DNA of 64,000 nt from Lentisphaerae bacterium ADurb.Bin082 (GTDB taxonomy: Bacteria; Verrucomicrobiota; Lentisphaeria; Oligosphaerales; Oligosphaeraceae): assembly GCA_002070945.1 (NCBI GenBank), contig MWEG01000117.1, forward strand, positions 124,001 to 188,000, read 5' to 3'. The notes beneath the pieces were generated by a model. That model saw nothing but the letters and a program-made list of their open reading frames with translations. It had not been told where the DNA came from and searched no databases. The position numbers were made by a program, and so were the translations under genes. Positions 51,725-60,235 of this stretch are shown here, one piece after another; position 1 is the first letter of the stretch; each line of letters starts with the position of its first letter.

Positions 51725-52813
51725 TCATGATAGTCTGGATGATTGCCTTTCCATGAGTTGAGCCTTGACAAGATGCAGTTTTGGGGCAGGGGTGTCGCCG
51801 GCGATGATGCTTTGGGTCAGTTCGTAGAGGGCGGCGGCGCTTTCCTGGGCGTTGTGGTTGATGGAGGAGAGCGCTGGGCGCATGAACGTGCAGAAGACCT
51901 CGTCGTCCCGCCCGAAGAGCCAGATGTCGTCCGGCACGTTGACGCCGTGTTCCTGGAGTGCATTGGACAATGGCGCGACGATGATGTCTTCCGCGAAAAA
52001 GGCGTCGGCGCGAACCTCAAGCAGTTGCGAGGCCATCACCTTGCAGTCTCGTCCACGCTTGTTGGCGTTTGTCTTGGGTAAGAGCAGTTCTGGCTGGAGG
52101 GGCATGCCTGCTTCTTGCAGGGCTCTGGCATATCCGGCCACGTATTGCTTGGTGTAGAATGGCGTCGAGGTCATAAGGGCGATGCGTCGTCTTCCTGCTG
52201 CCAGGCTGCGTTGGGTGAGGGTGTAGTAGCAGTCTTCCCAGTCCGCGTCAACGGCTGGGAATGACGGCGCTGGCGAGTTCTCTTCGCCGTACAGGACGAT
52301 GTTGGCGAATTGGCGCAGATGCGGATACAGGTTGAAGTCGCAATGCGGGTAGGCATGCGCGAAAGCCACGACGGCGGCTGGGTTGTAGGCTTGGAAGTCG
52401 TTGAGCAGCTGCCGGAAGTTCTCCTCGTCGTCATGCGCCTGTCCGACCAGGCAGCGATAGCCGTCGTTGGCGGCCAGATTCTCGAATCGGCGGAACACCT
52501 CCCAATAGGCGGAGTTGGCTTGGGTGTCGATGAGGACGCCGATGATGCGGCTTTTGCCTTTGGCCAGTATCTGCGCTGCGACGTTCGGATAGTAGTCCAG
52601 CTGTCGAGCGATGGCACGGACGCGCTCGGCAGTCTCTTCGCTGACGCGGATGCTGCTGTCACGCCGGTCATTGAGGACGGCGCTGACAACCGAGTAGGAG
52701 ACGCCAGCAGCGTCGGCAATGTCAATCATGCGGACGCGCTGCGGTTTTTTATGTTGGCTGGGGGATGGCGGCACGGTGTCGGTTCTTAGGTTAGTATTCC
52801 AGTTGATAGACAT
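51725..52813 (-). CDS. LacI-family transcriptional regulator
   Basis: 362 residues from ATG 52813, which lies inside the last codons of the upstream gene (23-bp overlap); a GTG at 52774 is an alternative. N-terminal helix-turn-helix RMIDIADAAGVSYSVVSAVLNDRRDSSIRVSEETAERV, followed by a periplasmic-binding-protein-like sensor domain ending with FGRDDEVFCTFMRPALSSINHN. It probably represses the flanking paralogous secreted glycosidase genes in response to a sugar. A candidate operator lies at 55657-55670. Confidence 0.93.
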   Translation of the reverse strand: MSINWNTNLRTDTVPPSPSQHKKPQRVRMIDIADAAGVSYSVVSAVLNDRRDSSIRVSEETAERVRAIARQLDYYPNVAAQILAKGKSRIIGVLIDTQANSAYWEVFRRFENLAANDGYRCLVGQAHDDEENFRQLLNDFQAYNPAAVVAFAHAYPHCDFNLYPHLRQFANIVLYGEENSPAPSFPAVDADWEDCYYTLTQRSLAAGRRRIALMTSTPFYTKQYVAGYARALQEAGMPLQPELLLPKTNANKRGRDCKVMASQLLEVRADAFFAEDIIVAPLSNALQEHGVNVPDDIWLFGRDDEVFCTFMRPALSSINHNAQESAAALYELTQSIIAGDTPAPKLHLVKAQLMERQSSRLS

Positions 52814-55616
52814 GCACGTCAAAGGGCGCGAAGTTGTCGCTGATGCCGTCTTTGGCGTCGAGGGTGCGGTTTTCGAAAAGGACGGTGACTTTTTTCAGCC
52901 CGGCGAGCGGAATCTTAGCTTGGACGGCTTCTGGCGAGGAGTTGGCGGCGAGCAGGATTTTCGGTCCGGCGTTGTCTTTCAGGAGGCAGGAGATGGACGG
53001 GAAGCCGAGGCCATCCTTGGTCGGGCCTGAGGTGACGGTTGCCTTGGGTTGGTTTTTGGCGTTTCGGGATGTCAGCGCGTCTTGCAGCTGAGCGAGTTCG
53101 CCGGCGACTGAGCAGATGAGCTGCCATTGTTCCGGGGTGTGGGTCACGCCGTGGTTCTTGCCGCGTCCGCCGTAGGTGTACCAGGTCACGCCGTGGGCGC
53201 CGTGGATGATGGACAAGTAGGTCATGGCGCGCTGTTCGGCGTGCGTCGGATAGCGCTGCCAGCCCCAGCCCTCGAAATGCTGGATGATCGCCCAGATGGA
53301 TTTGACTGGATGGCCTGCCAACTTAAGGTCTTCGTAGATGGTCTTCATGTCTTGGATGACTTGCGGCACTTCGGTTGGCGTGGGCGTGGCGCCGTGCATA
53401 GGATAGATTTCCGGGAGGAAGGAGTCGGTGGCGTGAACGTAAGTGGTGTAGTTGCTGTTGCCGCCGCCACCCCCGCCGACGCCGTCCGCCTGGGTGGTGA
53501 GATGCGCATTGTCCATCGCGTGGCAGAGCAGATGGTTTTTGCGGACGACTTCCGGCGGGATGTGCATGGACGTGTCATCGCCAAGATACCAGGCCAGGAT
53601 GGAGGTGCGCCGTTTTTCGCTCTGGAAATTATTCACGTCGCTTTTTGTAATCCAGAGCTTGATGCCATGCCGGTCAGCGGCGTTGAGGAATTCGGTGAAC
53701 TCTTCGTTTCTGGCGCTGTTGTAGGTATGGGCGAAGTTGAAGCCAGCGTCCTTGAGACCTTGGAAAGCCACATCAAAGCTATTGTTATTGAAGTCTTTTT
53801 TCCAGACGGCGTAGAGGCCGATAGGGAAGAATGGCTTGCCGTCAATGAGCACGAAGCCATCGTCCCGCATGGTCACGATGTTCGAGGTCGCTGGCTTGTC
53901 ATAGAGGATGATGCGTTCTTCATCAAGTCGGCATCCGGCCATGTCTTCGGCCATGATGCGCACCGTGTGCAGGTTCAATCTGCCAGTGAGGTCTTCCTTT
54001 CCTGCTGGCCCTTCGAACTTGACTTCCAGGATGTCAAAATAGTGTCCATCGTAGAGGTTTGGGGTGTCGAAGCCGAACCTGATCGTGGCGGTGACGGCGT
54101 TGGCTGGCGAGGTCACTGTCAGTTCACAATTTTTCCAGACCGTGCATTCTGCCCCCAGTTCAAAGGACACGGGCTTCCCGATGACGTTTTGCTCAGCGTC
54201 GCGCCAGGTGATGACGTTGTGCTTGCCCTTGTTGCCGAAGAGCGGCACGTCATGCCGGACGGTGAAGAGAAGCCGGTAGGTCTGGTTGGGCAGGACTGGC
54301 GCTGGCCATGACGTCAAACTGAAGGAGGTGTCGACGTTTGGCTTGTCGCGGGTGACCCGGAGGGCGGACGGCTCGTCAGGAGGTTCGGTGAAAGTCAGTG
54401 CGCCGACGTAATTCGTGCGCTGCCAGCTTCTGGGACTGGTAGAGAATCCGGGTGGCTTGATGGGCTGTTCAGGCTGGTAGGTGAAGACGCCGTTGCTGGC
54501 AGTGAGTTTGGCGGTCAGGTCAATATCATCCAGGAAGAACTTCACGGAAGGCTTGACCAGGAGTGACTGATCATCCAGCCTGAATTGGATAGGCGCCATG
54601 GTGTCTTCGGTTGGGGATTGGCTGAGCATTGTGAGGACGGGCGGCGCTTTGTCTCCCACGACGTAGTCAGCGTCCTTAGTTCCAGCGATAGTGACAGCCT
54701 TGAGAACTGGAGTTGCGGTCTTGTTTGAAGTCAGCGTGGCCTGGTAGCGAATCCACTTGTGCTTGGCCGGCGTGGCGGCGAGCTTTTGGCCTTGGGGCTC
54801 GGTGTAGAAGGATTGCGGGGAAACGTCCGGCCCGTGGAAAGGCGTCCAGGTTCCTGGCTTGCCTTGGGCATCGTCAGCAGTGGCGATCTGGAATGTCACG
54901 GACGTGCCAGGCGGGCATTCAGCGTCCCAGGCGATGGACGGCTCGGCCGTGAGCGGCAGGGGTGACGACAGGAAGGTGGCCTTGGGGTGGCAAGGCGAGT
55001 CTTGCGGCTTCAGCCTGAACTGGCAGCCGGAGATGGCGAGGAAGTCGCCGGGATTGAAGTTCGGCCTGTCGCCGCCAAGATAGATGACCGCCTGGGCGGC
55101 AGTAGCTGGCGTACGTCCTTCGATGATGGATTCAATCCATTCATCAGGGCGGGTGTCAAAGCCGAAGCGATGGGGTTCTTCAAGGGGCTCGCCCTTGGCG
55201 TCAAGCCATTGCAACTTGGTGTTATAGAGTCCTTTGTGCCCGGTCGGACGAAGGAAGGAAAGGGAGCTGCGAGCGCGGATGGTGAAGGTGTAGTCGCTAT
55301 CGCCGGTGACGGCAAACGGCTTGCTTTCGATTTCCCAGGCAGTGTCGCATTTCTCGCCTTTGAGTTCCGCCAGAAATACGGCTTCGCCTTCGTAAGTCGC
55401 ACAACCCAGGGTGAGCTTGTTCTCATAATTGACTAGCGGAGAGACCCATTGCGCCAAGCCAGTGGCAAAGGAGGAGTCAAAGAGAAGCGTCCCTTGACGG
55501 TCGATGTAAATCACGCCGTCGCGACAGCGCAGGTTAGTCGGCTCAAAGATGGGATAGCCGAAAGCGTTCAAGGCGGCAAGCAGCACCAGGGACAAGGCCA
55601 GTTGGCGGATTCGCAT
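52791..55616 (-). CDS. Secreted glycosidase-like protein, paralogue of 49226-51646
   Basis: 941 residues from ATG 55616 with AGGAGAG upstream; the frame opens at 55718. Signal peptide MRIRQLALSLVLLAALNAFGYP. It has the same order as its paralogue but an extra beta-sandwich insert (about 430-590; ALRVTRDKPNVDTSFSLTSWP). TIM-barrel opening MRDDGFVLIDGKPFFPIGLYAVWK and shared GAHGVTWYTYGGRGKNHGVTHTPEQW. The acid/base strand reads LAWYLGDDTSMH, again without glutamate. It starts the run that continues into the LacI-family gene and the second paralogue. Confidence 0.78.
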   Translation of the reverse strand: MRIRQLALSLVLLAALNAFGYPIFEPTNLRCRDGVIYIDRQGTLLFDSSFATGLAQWVSPLVNYENKLTLGCATYEGEAVFLAELKGEKCDTAWEIESKPFAVTGDSDYTFTIRARSSLSFLRPTGHKGLYNTKLQWLDAKGEPLEEPHRFGFDTRPDEWIESIIEGRTPATAAQAVIYLGGDRPNFNPGDFLAISGCQFRLKPQDSPCHPKATFLSSPLPLTAEPSIAWDAECPPGTSVTFQIATADDAQGKPGTWTPFHGPDVSPQSFYTEPQGQKLAATPAKHKWIRYQATLTSNKTATPVLKAVTIAGTKDADYVVGDKAPPVLTMLSQSPTEDTMAPIQFRLDDQSLLVKPSVKFFLDDIDLTAKLTASNGVFTYQPEQPIKPPGFSTSPRSWQRTNYVGALTFTEPPDEPSALRVTRDKPNVDTSFSLTSWPAPVLPNQTYRLLFTVRHDVPLFGNKGKHNVITWRDAEQNVIGKPVSFELGAECTVWKNCELTVTSPANAVTATIRFGFDTPNLYDGHYFDILEVKFEGPAGKEDLTGRLNLHTVRIMAEDMAGCRLDEERIILYDKPATSNIVTMRDDGFVLIDGKPFFPIGLYAVWKKDFNNNSFDVAFQGLKDAGFNFAHTYNSARNEEFTEFLNAADRHGIKLWITKSDVNNFQSEKRRTSILAWYLGDDTSMHIPPEVVRKNHLLCHAMDNAHLTTQADGVGGGGGGNSNYTTYVHATDSFLPEIYPMHGATPTPTEVPQVIQDMKTIYEDLKLAGHPVKSIWAIIQHFEGWGWQRYPTHAEQRAMTYLSIIHGAHGVTWYTYGGRGKNHGVTHTPEQWQLICSVAGELAQLQDALTSRNAKNQPKATVTSGPTKDGLGFPSISCLLKDNAGPKILLAANSSPEAVQAKIPLAGLKKVTVLFENRTLDAKDGISDNFAPFDVHVYQLEY

Positions 55617-55656
55617 GGGAGAACTCTCCTGTAAATGATGGTGGATAACAGCGGCA

Positions 55657-55670
55657 ATAATGCGCATTAT
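55657..55670. promoter_or_regulatory. Candidate LacI-family operator
   Basis: ATAATGCGCATTAT is a perfect 14-bp palindrome with a central GCGC, just upstream of the start of the glycosidase-like gene; a half-site ATAATGCG recurs at 55675-55682. LacI-family sites are commonly palindromes with central CG/GC. Binding is inferred. Confidence 0.5.
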
Positions 55671-55756
55671 CACCATAATGCGGGTTTCCCGGAATAAAAG
55701 CCAAAAACACGGCGCCAACGAGATTTTTCGGTAGCGTGGTCATGGATCAGTCTTCT

Positions 55757-55846
55757 GTAGTGCCTTTACAAGGCACCAGTTTTAGGGCACGTCTATCCCC
55801 AGGCTGAAGCCTGGGGTTAAGCATGGTTAAGCACCTACAGCGCAAA
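55757..55846 (+). repeat. 90-bp interspersed element, copy 2
   Basis: GTAGTGCCTTTACAAGGCAC, CAGTTTTAGGG, CCCCAGGCTGAAGCCTGGGG, TTAAGCATGGTTAAGCACCT, ACAGCGCAA. Matches copy 1 at 14132-14220. Confidence 0.8.
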
Positions 55847-55850
55847 GGGA

Positions 55851-55926
55851 TGTGGACGTTGTGGACGGCGGCTGCTGACGTTTAGTGGACAGTGGACAAT
55901 GGACTTTAGTGGACTTTAGTGGATGG
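55851..55926. repeat. Inverted GTCCAC-type units and related GTGGAC repeats
   Basis: GTGGACGTTGTGGACGGC, then AGTGGACAGTGGACAATGGA and two GGACTTTAGTGGA units. Related AGTGGACAG motifs occur at 48990 and 58920. Confidence 0.6.
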
Positions 55927-55977
55927 TGGCTGTGGTAAGAGTTCAAGGAACCCCTTCTCCCCATTCCCGGCTGCTGT

Positions 55978-58818
55978 TTATTCCGGCCGCTTGATAGCGT
56001 TGTTGTACTCAAGGGCGTTTTCGAGGATTTTGGTGTTTCCGCGCAGGTCTCCGGTGATGATGACCATGCCCTTGCCATGCGGCCTGGCGATCATGTAGGG
56101 TTTTTCCACGCGCTTGGAGTCATACTGGGAGAGGAGAACCTCCCAGGCCTCGGGGACGACCGGCTCAAGGATTCCGGATGGAGCGGTCTTCAGGGTCTTC
56201 CAGACATCGTTGGGGACAGTGGCAAAGGAGGATTTGGTCACCGAGGTGGTTTTCATGATTTTGAGGGCGTCTTCGACGAATTTCACCTCAAAGCTCGGGT
56301 CGTTGAAATGCAGTGGGAGCTTGTTGATCCAGAAATAGGAGGAGAAAATGGCGACAGCGCCTTCCCGGATGGCGGGGATGAGCTGCTCTGCGTAGAATTC
56401 GGCAGAAAAGTCGTTTTTGTAGGTCTCAATAAAGATAAGCTTGGAGTCGGTCAAGTCAAGTTCGCGGGCGCCGTCAGCGCCGATGGCGTGTACGCATTGC
56501 CAGCCAGCGTCATAGAGATCGCTTTTGAGGTTATTGAAGCGCGGGTTTTCAAGGTCGCCGCGGCTGATCCAGGCCAGGCGTCGGTTGGGGTCGGTGTTGG
56601 CGCTGAAGATGATGGTGGCACCGGAGGCGACGTCGTGATACAGCGGGACAGGGAAGCCGCTGGCCTCGGGCTTGCTGTTGCGGATGACGACGATTTGCCA
56701 CTGGTCGCCGGGCTTGGGCGTGCTGCCAAGGGACGTGAAGGGAATCTTCAGCTTGAGGCGCCAGCCGTCGGGGATCAGTTCAGTTCGGGCGTCCAGGGTG
56801 GGATTCCAGGAAGTATCTGCGCCGATGGCATCGTAGATGACGCCAGCCGGATTGGCAGCGATTTGCCAGAAAGGCGAAACCTGGTGGTCGGTAAGGAAGA
56901 CTTCGACGCTTTCCGGCCCCCAGTTGCCGCGGTCATGGTCATTGAAGTCAGTGGGCAGGGCGGTCCAATCGGGCAATCCGAGGCAGTCGACTTGGATATT
57001 CAGGGCTTCGTCATTCCAGTACATCTTGGTGACGGCCGGCAGGTGGGTTCCTTTTTTGCTGCGCATCGGCAGCCGGGCGGTTTCGTCGAAACGGTTGTCG
57101 CCGGTCAGGTGGGGCAGGCAGGCGGTCACCGCGTTGTCCTTGCTGATCCGGTAGATTTTCTCCCATTTGTCAAACAGGGCTGCTTCCAAGTCGACTTCTG
57201 CCAGCCAACGGCTGTTTTGGGGCTGGTCCCCGAGGACTTGCCGGGCGTCGGCGAACAGTTTTTTCGCTTGTTTGACTAAGTCGTCATTGAGCAGGGCCTT
57301 GGCAGCGCCATCGGGCTTGGCGCCAAAGTAGGTGAGGTGGATGGTCATGGCGTCCCAGGCGGCGGCCATGGCGCGGTGGTAGTCGAGCAGATGCGGGGCA
57401 GCTGGGCCGTAGGCGTGTTGGCACCAGTCGGCGAGCAGTCCGTCAAGGTCGGCGTCGGGATTCCAGAGCAGCTGTGCGTACAGGTAGTTAGCGAGGCGGT
57501 GGGCCTGCTGCATGATGTCGGCGCGGGCAGCGTCACGCGGGTAGCGGACGCTCATTTCCGTCTTCATGTAGACGATGCCGAGGTCGCGGAAAGCCTTGAT
57601 TTCATCCTGGAGCATGTACCAGAAGGGCAGGTACATCGGGGCGTTGAACACGTCGAACTCATAGCCATAGATGCCCATGGGCGCTTTTTCGCGCCAGCGG
57701 TTGAGTTCATCCATGGTTTTGTGGTTGAGGGCGCAGTCCGGATTGTCGAGGTTATGGACATAGCAGCGGCTGTACTGGCAATGCTGGACGTATTCCAGGT
57801 CACGCACCGTGGTTTCAGGCACGGCGCGGTATTCCTGGTAGGCGATGCCGCCAAAGGTCATTTCCGGCAGCTGCTCGCGGATTTTTGGGATTAGTTCGGC
57901 ATAGTAGTTGAACCAGCGGGAAGATTTGTCGGGATTGGCAGTGCATTGGTCGCATTCGCAACGGGGGACGATGTCAGCCGGGAAGACATTGAGGTGTTCG
58001 AGGTTGTTTTCGCGGGCATAGTTGACGATTTTGTCGACGACGAAATTGGTGAAGTCCGGATTAGACCAGCATCCGGCCTGGCCAGCTTTATCGTGCTTGC
58101 CGTTGATGACGGAGAATAGCTCAGGGTGGGTATCAAAGAGTTTTTCCGAAATGGAGACCTGGTGTCCACCGCCGCCTCGCACCAGCCCCATGCGGTCGCG
58201 GATAGCGATGGTGCGGGAGCCGCGGTTGAGGAAATTGCGGGCCATCCAGATTTCGGTGGGGACGTGGCGATGCAAGAAGCAGGGGGTCATTTCGCGGTAA
58301 CGGAAGGCAGCCGTGGAAGTGCGGTCTAAATTGGCGGGAATAGACCAGGCGGTCAAGGTGGGCAGGAATTCGCCGTCGTCGCCAGGCCAGAACCAACGGC
58401 AGGACAGTTCTTCGCGGAGGAAGGAGTAGACGGCATAGAGGGCGGCGCGAGGTTGGTTGCCGACCAGGAGAAGCTTGTCTGCGACGTTTTTGACGGCAAT
58501 CACTTCGCTTGTTCCGTCAGTCAGCTTGAGGCTTTCGGCATGCTCGGCGATTTTGCGTGAGGATTGCGGCGTTCCGATGATGATGGCCGGTCCAGGGCGG
58601 ATAGCGTCATCAAGGGCGATCGGCAATTCGGCGCCAGAGATTTTGCGCAGGGTGGCTTGCAGTTCCTCGGCGGCGTACTGCTCTGGCGCGGTCGGCTGCG
58701 CAGGGATGCGGATTTCCCAGGTAGTCTTGCCATGGTCAAAGAGGGGCGGGAGATCGGTTGCGACACTGACGGCAGCGGCGGCCAGGAAAGCGGTCATAAG
58801 GGCAGGGGCCTTAAACAT
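55978..58818 (-). CDS. Secreted DUF4838-type protein with CBM9-like domain
   Basis: 946 residues from ATG 58818 (frame opens with TTG 58824). Signal peptide-like start MFKAPALMTAFLAAAAVSVATD. The N-terminal part WEIRIPAQPTAPEQYAAEELQATLRKISGAELPIALDD is the GH67N/GH20b-like alpha/beta domain; the middle has the DUF4838 barrel with LNVFPADIVPRCECDQCTANPDKSSRW. A CBM9-like region follows (SVEVFLTDHQVSPFWQIAANP, DGWRLKLKIPFTSLG), and a C-terminal ThuA-like flavodoxin fold appears to start near LDLTDSKLIFIETYKND. Likely acts on an extracellular glycan, possibly uronic-acid-containing; this is inferred. Confidence 0.82.
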   Translation of the reverse strand: MFKAPALMTAFLAAAAVSVATDLPPLFDHGKTTWEIRIPAQPTAPEQYAAEELQATLRKISGAELPIALDDAIRPGPAIIIGTPQSSRKIAEHAESLKLTDGTSEVIAVKNVADKLLLVGNQPRAALYAVYSFLREELSCRWFWPGDDGEFLPTLTAWSIPANLDRTSTAAFRYREMTPCFLHRHVPTEIWMARNFLNRGSRTIAIRDRMGLVRGGGGHQVSISEKLFDTHPELFSVINGKHDKAGQAGCWSNPDFTNFVVDKIVNYARENNLEHLNVFPADIVPRCECDQCTANPDKSSRWFNYYAELIPKIREQLPEMTFGGIAYQEYRAVPETTVRDLEYVQHCQYSRCYVHNLDNPDCALNHKTMDELNRWREKAPMGIYGYEFDVFNAPMYLPFWYMLQDEIKAFRDLGIVYMKTEMSVRYPRDAARADIMQQAHRLANYLYAQLLWNPDADLDGLLADWCQHAYGPAAPHLLDYHRAMAAAWDAMTIHLTYFGAKPDGAAKALLNDDLVKQAKKLFADARQVLGDQPQNSRWLAEVDLEAALFDKWEKIYRISKDNAVTACLPHLTGDNRFDETARLPMRSKKGTHLPAVTKMYWNDEALNIQVDCLGLPDWTALPTDFNDHDRGNWGPESVEVFLTDHQVSPFWQIAANPAGVIYDAIGADTSWNPTLDARTELIPDGWRLKLKIPFTSLGSTPKPGDQWQIVVIRNSKPEASGFPVPLYHDVASGATIIFSANTDPNRRLAWISRGDLENPRFNNLKSDLYDAGWQCVHAIGADGARELDLTDSKLIFIETYKNDFSAEFYAEQLIPAIREGAVAIFSSYFWINKLPLHFNDPSFEVKFVEDALKIMKTTSVTKSSFATVPNDVWKTLKTAPSGILEPVVPEAWEVLLSQYDSKRVEKPYMIARPHGKGMVIITGDLRGNTKILENALEYNNAIKRPE

Positions 58819-59134
58819 GAGCAAATGGCCTGTTGATGATGTTGAAAGTAATCGGACACCGATTGATTACTTGGGGTTCCGATAAGCAGCGGAGCTAGAG
58901 CGCCCAGGGTAAGGCGTTTTAGTGGACAGCAATTGTCCCTCGTCTCTGGTGCGCCTTGTCCTGGCGCTCCAGCGCACGTCATCCTGTTCCGCCTGTATAC
59001 GTGTCTCCGCCCAGTGCCAGCACTTTAGTGCTGGTTTCACAAGCGCAACGGCAAACGCCCAGAGCGAGGGAAAATCACGGCAAGCTAAAGCTTGAACTAC
59101 GTACGCCCCTCGCCCCTTGCCCCTCGCCGCTCAT
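58819..59134. other. Gene-free region with hairpin repeats
   Basis: 316 bp. Holds the inverted repeat at 58850-58864, a CCAGCACTTTAGTGCTGG hairpin at 59018-59035, one CAAGCTAAAGCTTG unit (59077-59104) and CGCCCCT heptamer units at 59104-59126. No gene. Confidence 0.6.
58850..58864. promoter_or_regulatory. Inverted repeat upstream of the DUF4838 gene
   Basis: AATCGG-ACA-CCGATT, extended by TA/TA-like flanks, 32 bp upstream of the ATG. Could be a regulator site; it differs from the palindrome at 55657. Confidence 0.35.
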
Positions 59135-60040
59135 TCACACTGCTGAAGCGCTGGCTGCTTCTGGCAGTTCTTGGCTGACATCTTGGTCGTCATCATCGGT
59201 TTCGTTCATGCTTTCCAGTTCGATGATGCCGTCTTCTTCCAGGAGCGAGCGCAGCTTATCCAGGGCCTGGTTTTGGATTTGGCGGACGCGCTCTCGCGTT
59301 CTTCCGATGGTTTTGGAGACTTCTTCCAGTGTTTTGGGTCGTTCTCCGTTCAGTCCGAAGCGCAGCACGAGGATGGTTCGTTCGCGTTCTTCCAGCTGTT
59401 CTGTCAGCATGAGCATGTGCGACAGCGTTTCTTCGTCCTGGATCAGTTCATCTGGCGCCGATGCTTTTTCGTCTGCGATGATGTCGTGGAATTCGCCGTC
59501 TTCGCCATGTTGGATGGGGTCGTGGAGGGAAATGGTCGTGGTTTTGCCTAGGCGGAGGCCGGTGACTGTGCGTTCAGTCAGGTTGACGGCCACGGAGATT
59601 TCCTTGTCGCTCGGGTCGCGGCCCAGTTCTTCGGTCAGCTTGATTTTGGCGGCGTGGATTTTGCTGATTTTGGTGGCTGATTGCACTGGGATGCGGATGA
59701 TCTTGGTCTGGTTGGCGAGGGCGCGGCGCATGGATTGCTTGATCCACCAGGCGGCGTAGCTGCTCAGCTTGGCACCCTTGCTGGGGTCGAATTTCTCGAC
59801 GGCGCGCATCAGGCCGATGTTTCCTTCGGAGATCAAGTCCAGGAGGGGCAGGCCTAGTCCCTTGAAGTCATGGGCGATTTTGACGACTAGGCGGAGGTTG
59901 CTGCGGATGAGGATGGTTCTTGCCTCGGCGTCGCCTTTGGCGATGCGGGCTGCCAGTTCGACTTCCTCGGCAGGGGTGATTAGAGGATATTGACCGATGT
60001 TCTGCATGTAGAGCTTCATCGTATCATTATCAGATAACAT
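59135..60040 (-). CDS. RNA polymerase sigma factor, sigma-70 family (copy 1)
   Basis: 301 residues from ATG 60040, which has AGGAGGTT upstream; the frame opens at 60166. Region 1.2 DNDTMKLYMQNIGQYPLITP, region 2 IRSNLRLVVKIAHDFKGLGLPLLDLISEGNIGLMRAVEKFD and KLSSYAAWWIKQSMRRALANQ, region 3 PVQSATKISKIHAAKIKLTEELGRDP, and region 4 RTILVLRFGLNGERPKTLEEVSKTIGRTRERVRQIQ. Region 1.1 is missing, so it belongs to the RpoS/HrdB-like group 2 in size. It is nearly identical to the neighbouring copy; its acidic C-terminal tail (NETDDDDQDVSQELPEAA) is the main difference. Confidence 0.95.
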   Translation of the reverse strand: MLSDNDTMKLYMQNIGQYPLITPAEEVELAARIAKGDAEARTILIRSNLRLVVKIAHDFKGLGLPLLDLISEGNIGLMRAVEKFDPSKGAKLSSYAAWWIKQSMRRALANQTKIIRIPVQSATKISKIHAAKIKLTEELGRDPSDKEISVAVNLTERTVTGLRLGKTTTISLHDPIQHGEDGEFHDIIADEKASAPDELIQDEETLSHMLMLTEQLEERERTILVLRFGLNGERPKTLEEVSKTIGRTRERVRQIQNQALDKLRSLLEEDGIIELESMNETDDDDQDVSQELPEAASASAV

Positions 60041-60235
60041 AAAACAAACCTCCTGTACCTGGTTCGGTAAAATTGCAAGGGCAAAGAGCGGTGACGTCAT
60101 CGCCTCCCTGAACCTGGAGTGAATCAGGGGAGGGGCGGCATAGGGGAGGCGGATGGCGTTGTCCATGAGGCAGGGGCCGCAGTCAGCAGCCGGGGCGCCT
60201 GGTCAAGATAAGGCAATTAGGGCGGGGAGTGCGAT

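Larger units (their letters stand above)
55617..55977. other. Regulatory and repeat-containing intergenic region
   Basis: 361 bp. It holds the palindrome at 55657-55670, a promoter-like TTGGCT-18 bp-CATTAT on the minus strand, the 90-bp element copy 2 (55757-55846) and inverted GTCCAC units (55851-55926). No gene. Confidence 0.6.

Noticed and set aside
56077-57279. 400-residue plus-strand frame opposite the DUF4838 gene
   Set aside because: Shadow frame produced by high GC third positions; the minus strand carries clear domains.
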